Positions 42,785-54,654 of a stretch of DNA of 64,000 bases are shown in pieces. The stretch is from Sphaerosporella brunnea (Eukaryota > Ascomycota > Pezizomycetes > Pezizales > Pyronemataceae), in the NCBI GenBank assembly GCA_008704415.1, contig VXIS01000130.1, positions 55,242 through 119,241 of the forward strand, in the 5' to 3' direction. The position numbers and the translations under genes were made by a program. Below the pieces are notes generated by a model that did no database searches, was not told the origin of the DNA, and saw only the letters and a list, made by a program, of their open reading frames with translations. Within the stretch, counting starts at the first letter, position 1, and each line of letters opens with the position of its first letter.

Positions 42785-45700
42785 TTCCTTTTTTAGAACT
42801 CTTTGTCCATCTGTTCTTTCCTTTTTTTTTTTTTTTTTTTTTTCATTGGACGCCCACACTCTAGCCAGTGTCATTAACCGATGTATGTTGTGATTGACTC
42901 CCTGTAGCCAATTCATGTGAGGGCTTCTGCAAGTGTCGTGACATGTGCAGTTTCTGAAACTGGTGGGGAGAGATGAACAAAGTATTCCACCCATCATCGC
43001 TGGTGCTGAATCCCACCATAAGGTGTGAGCAGAAAATCAGCCAACAACTCTCGTGTTACTTCACCCACGGCCAAACCAGGGTGTTCCGGGCCACATCACG
43101 TCGCGTCGACGTCTGTCAGACGCCAGATATGCATGGCGTTTTCGACAAACACCTTACAGAGCTGAAGCTTGATGCATATGGTCAGTCAGCCTCCTCCAAC
43201 TCAGTGCGCCTAAATAGTCAGCTGCAAGCCCTGTTTTACAGGTTTGCAGATAACGACCAGAGGGGCAGATACTCTTCGATGATTGGTGCAGATTGCAGTT
43301 TTGGCTGCTGACGATTCATCATAGCAAGAGGCTTTTTGCTTTCATCTTTCGCGTTCCCTAGTCGAAATCTCAGTCATGAGATCTCACCTGATGAGCTTAC
43401 GATGTCGAGCCATTTTTCGGGAAGCGAGATCTGAGAACGGAGTTAGCGCCACCACCGCCACCATACCCACGCAAACCGCCATCATACCCAAGCAAACCGC
43501 CACCAATTCTATTTTGGCCGCACCCCAGATCTCCCTACCGGTAGCCTAAGCGTAGAGTATCAGTGACGAAAACAGCCCGTTTTACTGCCTGAAAAGTTTC
43601 TGAATCACAGTTGCGGGGGCTTTCACCGGCGATATCCAATGCGGCAGGCGTTCAAGATCGTATTGTTGAACGGCATGTTGCTGTTTTTAAGTATGTAGAT
43701 ATGCGGGCTGTATGTATCTTCTCCGCAATAAGCCCCGACTGCCTCTTGTGCACGTGCTTGCGTTCATCCCCCAAAACATCAGAGGAAAAAGCAACAAGCA
43801 TTAAACCGTCGCAACCGTCGCAAACAAACACCACATGCATGACAGCTTTGAAAAATAGGTAGGACTGCGTCATCGCCATGCCTTTTCGTTTATCTCGCAT
43901 GCTTTCGCAGTTTTTGCACATGCCTTGGGCTGTGATATGTTGATGTGGTTTAGAACCGTCCTGCCTCGCTTTGAAAAAACATTTTGACCTTGAAAAGTCA
44001 GCCCAGTAGAGTGCCGCGGTTGAGCGGCGATGTGATTATGCACCCCAGACCGGCAGCACCAATCATCACAGAGATGCTCGCTTCCCTAGGTACAACCTGC
44101 AGTGTCGAGCACTTTGAAAAGCTGGTTGGGCAGGACGGCTCTTTTCTAACGACGAGCGATTTGGTCTACCGAGCCCACGATTGTTCAGACCCCACGAAGT
44201 TCAGGGTTGTGTTTTCTGGAATGTCTCGGAGTAATCTCGTGATTTGGTGGGGCCTGGCAGGGCGTCGGCTGCGATGCCACCGATCCCCATGCTAGAGAGA
44301 ACTGCGGGAGAAGAATGCCGCCTACCAATCCCGTGGATGTTCTTTGGATGTTCCGTATGACAAGAATAGGGCTCATTCCTGGGCGGCATTCTGGCCGTAG
44401 CTCTCGGAAACTTGTGGTATCTACTCCAAAGCACAGGTGAGACACTATTATGACGATCAAAGCACAGCACGAAGGATTGTCAACCTACATTTGCGGTCGG
44501 TACTTCTATGTCACGAAGTCTCCACGGACTCTATCCTCTGCTGCATGGACATTATAATCGATACTCGATGCCGAGACATTTGGTCCAATCTGATTGATGT
44601 GTCGCCGTGGCCGGGCTTTTATTGCGTGGCGTCTCAGTTTAAAACGAGACTCCACTGGAGAACAGACTCGGGCACCGCTTGCTTGTCTCCATAAAAGCCG
44701 TCAGAAAACCATCTGGAAGAAATATTAGCAAGCGCTAAGCTTCAAAGAAGTGAGTATGTAGGCAAATGCAACTTATGGGTGCTGCTGCCACGCGGATCGG
44801 CCCAGTACTGAAACTCAAGCTCGGTACTTTTCCGGACCTTAAGTATGTCCATAATATTGGTGAGGATCATGAAGAAAGGCTATGTGCCGTACCAGCAATA
44901 TATCTCTGATGATGTTCGGTGTTCGGGCCCGAGCTGCTTGAGGAATGTCGGAAAAGCAACCCACGTGCTCGCCTACTCCAGCTTGTTAAGCCGCAGTTAT
45001 CCGTAAACACGCCTAGTGCTAGCGGATTCTTGCGATCAGACGGGTGGTCTGGACAAAGTCCTATCATATCAACTCACCGCACCAAAACTTTTCTGCGAAG
45101 TCTGCGAAGTATTAGACACTACGGCAAACATTCAGTACTTGGCGAGACACAATTTGGCAGTAGCCGGCCCATTTCGGTCCCTTTGAACATTACTCCTGGG
45201 GTCCTGACCGTCTAGCCTCGCTGCTTACTTCGGGCTGTCGACGACAACCTGCACACACTGGACGTCCTTTTGATCGTCAGACGATGAATAACGCTTTGGC
45301 CTCCTATTAAATCCAAAGCTTGGCCGAAATTCGCGCAGACGGCTAATGAAACGGACATATTTTCGCAAATCTAGTTATCTTATCAACAATTTGCTAGGTT
45401 AGGTTTAGCAATGGTTTTAGTCCTAGCCCAGCGAAATTATCAAAGCTCCCTTCTCCGGAACGCGTCAGTTCCGAATCAAAAGATGTGTTTGGGGGGGTAT
45501 GTACGAGTACCCTACGATCTGCCGTTCAGAGACATTACTTTTTTTGCTGCTGCTGCTGCGCCCATGTGCGTAATAGACGTCTTGCCATCCCGGAGAGCCC
45601 GAGTTTTATTCTCCTAGAGTCGCAGATCAACGGAAAACCGAATTTAGGCCCAACGAGTAACACCAAGCTGTCGAGCAGAGTATTCTTCCTTGCCTTCCTT

Positions 45701-47469
45701 GCGGCTTCGTTACTATATTTTGTATGTATTCGAGACCGAAAAGAAAGCCTGGCTCCTTTCCAAACTCTGGTCGAAACAGTTCCGGAATGTACTTTTTCAT
45801 TTGCGGAGAACCTAGAGGGTTTATGCAGTGTGACTTTCGCCAGCGCAGTCTACATAGACATATGGCAGCTTCGGAGACAAGAACCTCCAGATTATACTTC
45901 TCTCCCAGCTGCGGCAACCAGAAACGGATGCGTACTGACGGCGTCCGGACCATGGAAATTGGAATAAAAGACGCACGCAGCAAGAGTCCACATTGGGAAG
46001 TCTGCCGCTGTTAGTTCCCCATGTCCGCCACACCTAATTGGGTTGTGGGGAGGGGAACGACCGGATTGACGCCACATGAATTGGTACGAAGAAGAGAGCG
46101 ATTCACGCCTCGCCTTGTGGCCCGTGTTTTGATCGGCGAAGGGACGGACGAAAGGGCTGTTGCCAGGCTGCGCTGGGAGTCCTCGATCGTTCGGTGCTGC
46201 AATTGTTTTTAGATTTTATGCCCACCGGTGGCGGGAAAAAAAGGAAAAGCAGTGGTGGCCATAGCGTTCAAGCTCGACAGCCGTTGGCATCAAATCCCGA
46301 CGATCGCATACTCATTTTGCGCCACATGGCAAGCAAATATTTCCAGAGCCGTTCGCCAAAGCAGGCGCACTATTCGAGGTCTAACTGCATTTTCGCACGC
46401 CCTCGCCTTGCGTCTGGCGATCCCTGGGTTTGGCCTCAGAAAGCCATCCTCGCGTCGTGCATGGGATGGGTGTTTGAGCGAGCTTCGGATGCCGATGGCG
46501 AGCGATGGCGCGGACAAGGTTTTCTGCACATAGATATATGGACGCCTACCTAATCGAGCTGCGCAGACCTCCCCCTCCCTGCAGCGTGTTGGAGTAGCGT
46601 GGCCCACCGGGCCTATGGTATATCACCAACCCCATTTCCCTCGAGGAAAAAGCGGGCGTTGCTGCACTTCTGAGCACCAGAACCAGATACGTGGGAGCCG
46701 AGCACCAACCAACCAGCCAGAAACCCACCCAACTAACCAGCCCAACCAACCAACACTGGGCACTCGACACTACCTGCATCACTGATCTGACGACAACAAT
46801 TATCATCATCGTCACCCAAGCCGTTCGCTCATTTTCAACATTCACCACTTTTTTGGGCCAGGTTCGCTCGCAAATCAGCCAACGCAGCGCCGAGTTCAAG
46901 CACGCATAAAAAGTCGAATCGCGAGTTATCGCCGCGCTCCGAACTTTCATTCCGCCCAATTTATTTCCTTGAGTTACGACGATCGAGTTACTTTAACGGC
47001 TGCCGGCGTCGACGTAATAAGCGTGGGATAGCTGATTACCAGCCATCACTCGCCCACGACCTTCATCCATTCGATTTCCGTGTCCGCATCTTGTCATTAT
47101 CACTGACTCGAACCGAGACATTTCCAGACGAACAGGTGGCGCACTCTTGTTGAATAACTTAGATTGTTGTATTAAAAAAAGTTCTTTGTTCTGCACCGCA
47201 CGGGACTCTTAGACCACGCCGCTCTCGACGACGCATTGTTTTTCTCTTGCCGGTCGAGATAGAGCCAGATCCACCTGGGTACCCTAGATTTTTAAAGTTC
47301 ACATTCCTCGCTCCAGCAAAACACGACTTCAACAACAAAGTCGTCTTTGCTCGCATCCCACTACACCTACCTCCTCTACACACCGCCCACTTTCGACCTG
47401 GCGGACCGCCAACAAAGCCAGCCTCCCGAAACAAACCCATTCAGCAAGGTGGCGCGTTTCTTCATCACA
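42785..47469. other. 4.7-kb gene-poor stretch upstream of the G-alpha gene
   Basis: A T22 run lies at 42822-42843. A 21-bp unit starting ACCGCCA repeats 2.6 times at 43454-43508. Open frames at 42973-43311, 43984-44295, 45485-45967 and 46194-46553 have no recognised domain. A CCAACCAACC-rich stretch is at 46704-46755. The region just before 47470 reads as a leader. Confidence 0.5.
43454..43508 (+). repeat. 21-bp imperfect tandem repeat
   Basis: Units begin at 43454, 43475 and 43496 (partial), each starting ACCGCCA(C/T)CA and differing at one or two bases. Confidence 0.85.
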
Positions 47470-48939
47470 ATGTGTATGGGCGGTGGTGAAACCGACGCCG
47501 AGGCGAAGAGGTCTCGCGAGATCGAGCGGTTGATCAGGAATGATGAGAAGCGGATGTCGAAGGAGGTCAAGCTGCTGCTTCTCGGTGAGTCGCCGCGACT
47601 CGGCACTAGTTCGGAGCCTCGTCCTATGGATTGTGACTGATGAAGTCGTCCTTTGTCAGGTGCCGGCGAGAGCGGCAAGTCGACGATTCTGAAACAGATG
47701 AAGTTAATCCACGCGTCAGGGTTCTCCAAAACCGATCGGTAGGTTGCCGACCCCGCATTGTATGGTTGACATGTGATACTGACTGTTGCATCGCAGAGAG
47801 GATTACAGGGTCAGTCAGCACTTGTGCGCCCATTGCTCACGTCCTGATATTGATTATTGTGTTGCAGGTCATCATCTTCTCCAACATGCTGGATTCTTTG
47901 AAGGTGATCCTGGAGGCCATGGAAACCTATGATCTCACCTTCGACAGACCTGAAAATGAGGTGTGTTTGTGGAACAAGCCAAGATAGGGAGAACCATTGA
48001 ATCCGCTGACAGAGCTCTCGTTTAGGCATATGTTGACCTGGTGATCCTGGAGCGGGAACTCAGCCGGGGCGAAGCTTTCCCGAAGGAGTATCATGTCGCG
48101 TTCCGAAGCCTATGGTCCGACAGCGGAGTGCAAAAAGCAGTTCAGAGGGGCAACGAATTTGCCCTGCATGACAACTTAATATAGTGGGTCTCAACATATG
48201 CAACCTCCTGCTGGATTAAGACTGATTTAGTTCCCAGCTTCTTCGATAGTTTAGACCGACTATTTGCCCAGAACTATTTGCCGACCGATCAGGATATCCT
48301 CCGATCGCGGTTAAAGACGACGGGAATCACGGAGACGGTCTTCGATCTTGGCACCTTGACGTACCGCATGTTCGACGTCGGCGGACAGAGATCAGAACGG
48401 AAGAAGTGGATCCACTGTTTCGAGAACGTTACTGCGTTGCTCTTCCTGGTGGCCATTAGCGGCTATGACCAGTGCTTAGTGGAGGACAAGGATGCGGTAG
48501 GTACCCCAGACTTACATGGGAGTGCCAGCGGCTGACAAATGTGAAGAACCAAATGCAGGAGGCCATGATGCTATTCGAGAGCATCTGCAACTCGCAGTGG
48601 TTCATCCGGACTTCCATGATTCTGTTCCTGAACAAGATCGATTTGTTCAAACAGAAACTGCTTATCTCGCCGGTCAAAAAATACTTTCCCGACTACCAGG
48701 GTGACCCGAAGTCGTACAAGCAGGCATCAGAGTTCTTCCAGGACAACTTCAAGCGACTCAACCGAAACTCTAGCAAGGTTTGATTCCAATCACTTGGCTG
48801 ATCCGAGCCACGTGCTAACGTCATACAGGATATCTATGTGCACTTTACTAATGCAACCGACACCAACCTTCTCAAAAAGACCATGGCAAGCGTCCAAGAT
48901 ATGATCCTTCAGCACAACCTAAAAACTCTCGTACTGTAA
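47470..48939 (+). CDS. heterotrimeric G-protein alpha subunit
   Basis: Eight exons (47470-47584, 47660-47738, 47797-47809, 47868-47960, 48026-48183, 48238-48496, 48547-48777, 48829-48939) encode 352 aa, the standard G-alpha size. Guanine-nucleotide motifs are GAGESGKS (39-46), RLKTTGITE (switch I, with the arginine finger), [12 protein letters not shown] (switch II), FLNKIDLF and TNATDT. The C-terminus is HNLKTLVL. The protein begins [10 protein letters not shown]. There is no glycine at position 2, so it is not a canonical N-myristoylation substrate; Cys2 may be palmitoylated. That N-terminus resembles the fungal group II subunits (N. crassa GNA-2 type), an assignment made from memory. Exon 3 is only 13 nt. 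The gene couples receptors to cAMP/MAPK signalling by family role. Confidence 0.95.
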
Positions 48940-50192
48940 GGCGCTCCCCTCGACTTTGGGATATCTGGGTTAGAGATATTAGTGGTAGGGAAACATTGTA
49001 ATTCAAATGGCGCATGGGACGGTCCAGGAAAAAGGGTTTCTTTGACGTTGCTATTCTACTTTTACATGCCCGCGCATAGCATTTCTACTATCGAGCGCTC
49101 TTCTATCTGTTTCGTGGGGCCAGCATCATGCAAGGTGTGCATTTCACATTTTTTCTTTCTTCTTTTGGTTTTTGTTGGGCCGTCTCTATGGGGTTCATTT
49201 GATCTTTTGTGTGTTCTACTTCTGTTTGTTTGGGTTTCCTATTCTCTGGGGTTTTGGGTCTGTTTGACTGAGTTTTTGCTGATGAGGTTAAGATGCGAGC
49301 CATGATTTGTCCCTGCTGCGAACTGTTTTCGACTTGGTTTTTCGATCGTTGCTTCCGCCGTGCTGTCCAACTGTTTTCGTGTTCTCATTCTCGTTCTCGT
49401 CCGCACCTATATCGAGGCATCGTGTGGACGATGTGTGGGGTCCGACTGGTTGCATTGCGAGAGCACAAGTGGGTAAGTGGGGGGGAGGGAGGGGCGAGCT
49501 GCATTCTTCGTGCGGCGCGGTTCCATACTAGCTTCTACGGTCTCCTCCAGTTCTGAGGACGATTGTTTTACTGTGCCATTTTCTCTCTCCTTCTCTGCCT
49601 ATAGTCGCGAGTACCGTGCCCTCTCTTTCTTGTTTCTTGTCATCGTTTCTTATGGTCCTCCTGTTGAGTCATGAGTGTACATATCCGCCTCTCTTGGTTC
49701 GGTTGAAAATGAGTAATGAAATTTCCTCTGCACTTTTCACTGCGGAAACGCCGGGCTTGTGCTGCCGGAACGCTCCCGCTGGTTTGGTGTTATGGTGTGA
49801 GCTTCCTTTCTCTCTCCCTTCCTCCGTTCGGCAGCTGGTTCGGTGCGTTGTGCACTAGCCATAGTCGAAACTTGACAGGACCAGGGGTGTTCATGAAAAG
49901 GGGAGGACGATATTATAGACTGGCAAATGCCGTGCGGATCCCGGTGAGCCCGAACCGTGAAGGCCGAGGCCGCCGGAGTTTGTTGCGGTGTGCGGCAGTG
50001 TTAAATGATCTCTAAAGTACCATGTAGACCTTCAAGGCGACGTGATATTCTATGAAATTGCGGAATTACATTTCTCCGGCGCCGCGCCTGCGACACCAAG
50101 ATCAGACGTCACAACTCATGACGCTAAAGTAGGGCAGCTCCACTCACAACCGAAACCATCACCACCAACCACCAACCGACGAACATCACAAA
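48940..50192. other. intergenic between G-alpha and PTPA genes
   Basis: This is T/C-rich downstream sequence with several short unrecognised frames. The last 100 bases are CA-rich, typical of a leader. Confidence 0.55.
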
Positions 50193-51382
50193 ATGCCGAT
50201 CTCACGCAACAAGCCTACATCACCACCAGCAGACCTTCCGCTGCTCACGTCGCCGCCGCCAGAGAAGGACTCGCTTACCTTCGCCACGCCCATCCGCAAA
50301 CTCCTTTCTGCCCACGACCTCGCGCTGTTCCAGGCGTCGCCCACTCACGCGCTGCTACTAAATTTCGTTACCGACCTTGCTAACGCCGTGCTCGACCTCC
50401 CGAACTCGGCGGACGTGCCGGTTTCGTCTACGGTCCAGAAGCTACTGGATATTTTGGACCGTGTCAGTGAGACGCTGGAGGAGTTTCCACCCGAAGATGC
50501 TGGTGGCAGTAGATTCGGGAACAAAAGCTTCCAGCGCTTCTATGATGCAGTGTGGGAGCGTGCTAAGGGGTGGCATCAAGGACTTGACATGCCGGAGGAT
50601 GCGGTGGAGGAGGTGGTGAGGTATTTTTGTGAGTCTTGGGGAAATAGGACTAGGATTGATTACGGCTCGGGACATGAGCTGAATTTTTTGGCATGGATGT
50701 GAGTTTCCTTCACGCCGAAGGAGGAGAAGGGGGGGGGGGCTGATCTTGTGGGTGCAGACTGTGTTTTCGACAACTGGGACTCCTGCCGCCAGAGACTTAC
50801 CCCGCGCTGGTCCTGAGGCTGTTCAATAAGTACCTCAAGCTTATGCGGCGCCTCCAAACGACCTACTACCTTGAGCCTGCCGGTTCCCATGGTGTGTGGG
50901 GTCTGGACGACTACCAGTTCCTACCGTTCCTGTTCGGTGCTGCACAGCTATATTCGCACGCGTATCTACGGCCAAAAAGTATCCACTCCGCCGATATCCT
51001 GGAGGAGCTCGGAGACGAATACATCTACCTTTCTTGCATCGCGTTTATCAATTCCATCAAGACTACGGCGGGGCTGCGATGGCACTCGCCGATGTTGGAC
51101 GACATATCGGCGGCTAAGAATTGGGCAAAGATTTATGGCGGCATGCTGAAAATGTACGAAAAGGAGGTTTTGGGAAAGTTACCAGTCATGCAGCATTTCA
51201 TGTTTGGTGGCATCTTGAAGGCGGAGGAGGATATGGGCAAGGGGGCTGGTGAGGAGGACAGAGAGGGTATGAGGCATGTGCATTCAACGTGGGGCGAGTG
51301 CTGTGGGATTAAGGTGCCGGCCTCTGTGGCGGCGAGACGCGCGGAGGAGGGCCATGAGCTCAGAAGGATTCCTTTCGACTAG
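50193..51382 (+). CDS. phosphotyrosyl phosphatase activator (PTPA; Rrd1/Rrd2 family PP2A activator)
   Basis: Two exons (50193-50698 and 50758-51382) encode about 376 aa. PTPA hallmarks are [60 protein letters not shown] followed by NFLAW, and [20 protein letters not shown] followed by [13 protein letters not shown]. Later come [20 protein letters not shown] and [15 protein letters not shown], ending RRIPFD. The enzyme is a peptidyl-prolyl isomerase-like factor that activates PP2A catalytic subunits. The short C-terminus and RRIPFD end favour the Rrd2 branch over Rrd1, from memory. The 59-nt intron includes a G-run. The ATG follows a CA-rich leader. Confidence 0.93.
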
Positions 51383-51988
51383 AGCAGGCCAGGTGGGATG
51401 GAGAGGAACCGTGCAGATGGAGAGATTGATGATGTGTTCCGGCATACATGCGCTCTCACTTTAAGAATGAACGGCAAGGCGTATAACAAAATATCTGTCT
51501 CTTGCAGGTTTCTTCACTGCATAGAGCTGCTATTTGGGGAGATGGAGATTTTTGCGTCGTGACTCTCCACCAACCCCCCCTCTCATGCAAGCTCCCCAGT
51601 CCCAAACAAAGAAATACTGCTCTAGATTTCTCCGCAGAACACCCCTGCTCCCGCACTTTTCTCGCGTACCTACCCGTCACCGCCGCCAACCAAAACTCTT
51701 GATTCGCTGGATCAGCCCTACGGCAAACTGCACCAGAGCCACATCATGTGTTTGTTTTCCACCCTCCCTTGCATTGCATCTGACGGATTGGGGGTGCATG
51801 CGGCCGGGAAGGTGCAGTGGGGTTATGTTCGGATGAAAGTGAGCAAACTTCTGCTTTTATTTGATTTTTTTCTTCTGAAGGATTTGAGGAAGAGGAGTAT
51901 TTAAGATGGATCCTTTCTCCTGGCTGGCGGTGAAGGTTTCCTTTTCCTTAAGTCTTTTTTTCTTTCACTCATCATCAACACCTCAAAG
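51383..51988. other. intergenic, 600 bp
   Basis: No gene is recognised. The end is T/C-rich, a probable leader of the next gene. Confidence 0.55.
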
Positions 51989-52903
51989 ATGCAGCTCCTC
52001 GAGCATCAAGAACACTCCCTCCTCGCCATGTCCAACGCTCCGGACCTCCAACAAGCTCCCCCACAGCAGCACGAGCACTACCCGTCCCCGGCATTGTTAC
52101 TCCAACACTTTGCTACTAATAAACCGCACGAGTTCTATCCCCCCTCACCGCCCATCCCTCACTGCCCCCCACCACAAATCCGGCTGCAGCCGCCCTCCCC
52201 GCCCTTCGACAACTACTACACGCCCGTCACGGACGCCGTGCGCGCCGAATACGCCCGGCGCTACCTCCCCAACCCTCCATCCAGCACCTTCACCGTCGAT
52301 TTCACTGCCGAACTCTCGCTTCCAGGGTGGCCAGGCATTACCATGATCTTCTACCCCACCGGCAGCGTGCACATCACATGTGGCGGGCGATCGGTGGGAA
52401 TGTTTACGGCTGCTAAATCTATGCCTACGCTCCACCAGAAGCTTGGAGTTGCGATCACAAAGGCGCCGAGCGTGACGCAGACGGTGCGCGGGGAGGGTGA
52501 GTTCGAGTATCTATGTGTAGGCGGGAGAGTGGCAGAGTTGGTGCCGAGGGAAGTTGAGATTTTGCCGGATCCTGAGGAGGTGCAGAGGGTTAGAGAAAGG
52601 GTCAGGGAGGCGGGCGGGATGTGCATGAAGATTGTGGATAGAGAGATGGAGATGGGGAGGGTAGGTTTGTCGTTTGATTCGTCGGGGGGTGGAGAGGGGC
52701 TGGGCTGATGGTGATAGGTTACCGCCCAGAAGAGAGCTGGCGGTAAAAGCCCGGCTGCGAAGGGAAGAGTCGACACTCAGGGCGCTGTCGTGAAGCGCAG
52801 GGTCACGGGGGTTAGGAAGAGGCCGCTTTCCAAGAAGGCGGAGGAGACGCTGCTGGAAAGTGTTGAAGCGGCTACGGTGGTTGAGAGTGAGGTCGAACAG
52901 TAG
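51989..52903 (+). CDS. hypothetical protein, Pro-rich N-terminus and basic C-terminus
   Basis: Exons 51989-52660 and 52718-52903 join in phase (57-nt intron, GTAGGT...GATAG) for about 285 aa. Residues 1-75 are rich in Pro, Gln and His. A compact, probably folded core follows, with VDFTAELSLPGWPGITMIFY, GSVHITCGGRSVGMFTAAKS and GEGEFEYLCVGG. The C-terminal exon is strongly basic (KRRVTGVRKRPLSKK), suggesting a nuclear protein, and then ends in an acidic tail. No family was recognised. Without splicing the frame would end in a Gly-rich tail inside the intron. Confidence 0.7.
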
Positions 52904-53879
52904 CTTGGGATTATGGGTTGCTTGATGATATGAGGGGTTATACATTTATGAGCTGGGGTCATGTAGGTCGCGATCGGGTTTTGGCGTCTGTGCGTGTAGT
53001 GTGTTTGGGAATGATTTGAGACGAAACACAACGACCGAGTGAGTGATTGTGATGACATCCCCAAAGCAGTGAGACGAGCCATGTCTTGTGGGGGTCTACT
53101 GTCTCGCCTTGAGTGTTGACCAATAATTTCGGCCTTGGTCTTCATGTCCTGCTGCTCTTGAGACCCCCACCACTGCTAATGCAAGCTTAAGTTACCGGCA
53201 AGGTGTCCGCATTTGCGTTTCGCGTTTTTGAAACGTGGGGTCTTGGGTGAAGATTGGGCATACTCGTAACAAGATGTCTCTCAAGGCCGGAGAACCTAGC
53301 GCAGTTCTTGCCAGCGGTTGGGGACTGCGCATGCGCAGAGGCCTAGGTTTACATGCGGGAAGCTACCATATTTCGCACAGCTAATGGATATTGATTTCTC
53401 TAAGACATTGAGCAACGAAAAACCACGCTCGTGAGCAGTCGGGCCCCCGCACTGGCCATGGCTCCGATGATACATACCTGGTGTGCAAATACCTCTCTTC
53501 CGATAACACGCGCGGATCGCACATATCGTCGTAACCGAGGGTTTCGGGACGCTATTTTCAACTCTACGCAGAGCAGAGCAGAGCAGAGAGGAGTAGAGTA
53601 CTGACCTCCTGCGGCCCGTGGTTATGATTACCTGCTGAGGGTTCATCTCCGGTTAGTCATCTCCACACTCCCGATCCCCAGCGGCGAGGCGAGGCGACAC
53701 GGGGCGGAAAAGGCTGGCACGCGAGCAAAGCGGGAGTGCGTGCGGACGGAATCAATGCGGGGCGCGGGTGGGGGACCAGGATATCCATCCCCACGCCGCA
53801 CACACGCGATCGGGGCTGCATCCGATGATCATGAGCTGCAAGGGCTTATCGCGGCTGTGGATTCGTTTCAGCCTCGATA

Positions 53880-53929
<50 letters not shown>

Positions 53930-54654
53930 TGAGATGCACGATGCTTGTCTGGGGCTGTGATATGTACTTGGGTGTAGCTATAAGTCGGGTGCTCCCCGAA
54001 CAAACAGCAACTGGCAACGCCACTACGATTGCTGCTAGAACTTTGTGAAGCTGGGGGTGGCATCGTAGGCCTCCCTAGAGCCTTTTTGAGTGTATTGAAG
54101 AAAAAATACCGACTTCTTCGTGGACGACAAAGGTCTTGGCATTGTTTGGTTGTATGGAGGAAAGAAGTCGGGTGCTCTTTGCATGTGTGTAACGGCACCC
54201 GAATTACCTTTGTACCCTAGTACACATCCCCCCTCCCTTTGTTTCCCGAATGGAGGTCGGGGAGGCCGCAATCTTCAAACCCGCCGAGAAATCACGGCTC
54301 GACGTCATTTCTTTCGATGTGAGACATGGCTGGTCGTGTGCCTGCTTTGTGCAGCCACGTCCGCTGTCAATATATTCTCTGCTGTGTCCCTTTCACCCGG
54401 ACCCTTGTGTGTTCGAATCCCTTGAACCCTCGCCCTGTTCAAAATAAAACTTCAAGATTCCTCCACAAAACATACATACATAACACAATCGGGATACGTA
54501 TCTATCGCCTTCCATCAGTCGGAAACTCTAGTATTTCACGTCGAAAAGGCCTCGCTCAAACGTTCGCGACTTCAACAACAGTTCGGTCTGCTACAGCTAC
54601 CTGCTGTGATACAAGTCTCTTTGCTTGCACGTTCCGTGATTCGAATCCAACAAA
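52904..54654. other. intergenic, 1.75 kb, with CT microsatellite
   Basis: No gene is recognised. A CT-dinucleotide tract lies at 53882-53926. The last 200 bases look like the leader of the lipase gene. Confidence 0.55.
53882..53926 (+). repeat. (CT)n microsatellite
   Basis: About 22 CT dinucleotides with one CCCT interruption. It generates serial Arg-Glu or Leu-Ser frames that are not genes. Confidence 0.95.

Noticed and set aside
46194..46553. Short MPTGGGK motif resembling a helicase P-loop
   Set aside because: Only the seven residues match. No further helicase motif follows in any frame, so chance is more likely than a degraded helicase.
53752..54198. 148-codon minus-strand frame with alternating Arg-Glu
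   Set aside because: It is produced by the CT microsatellite.
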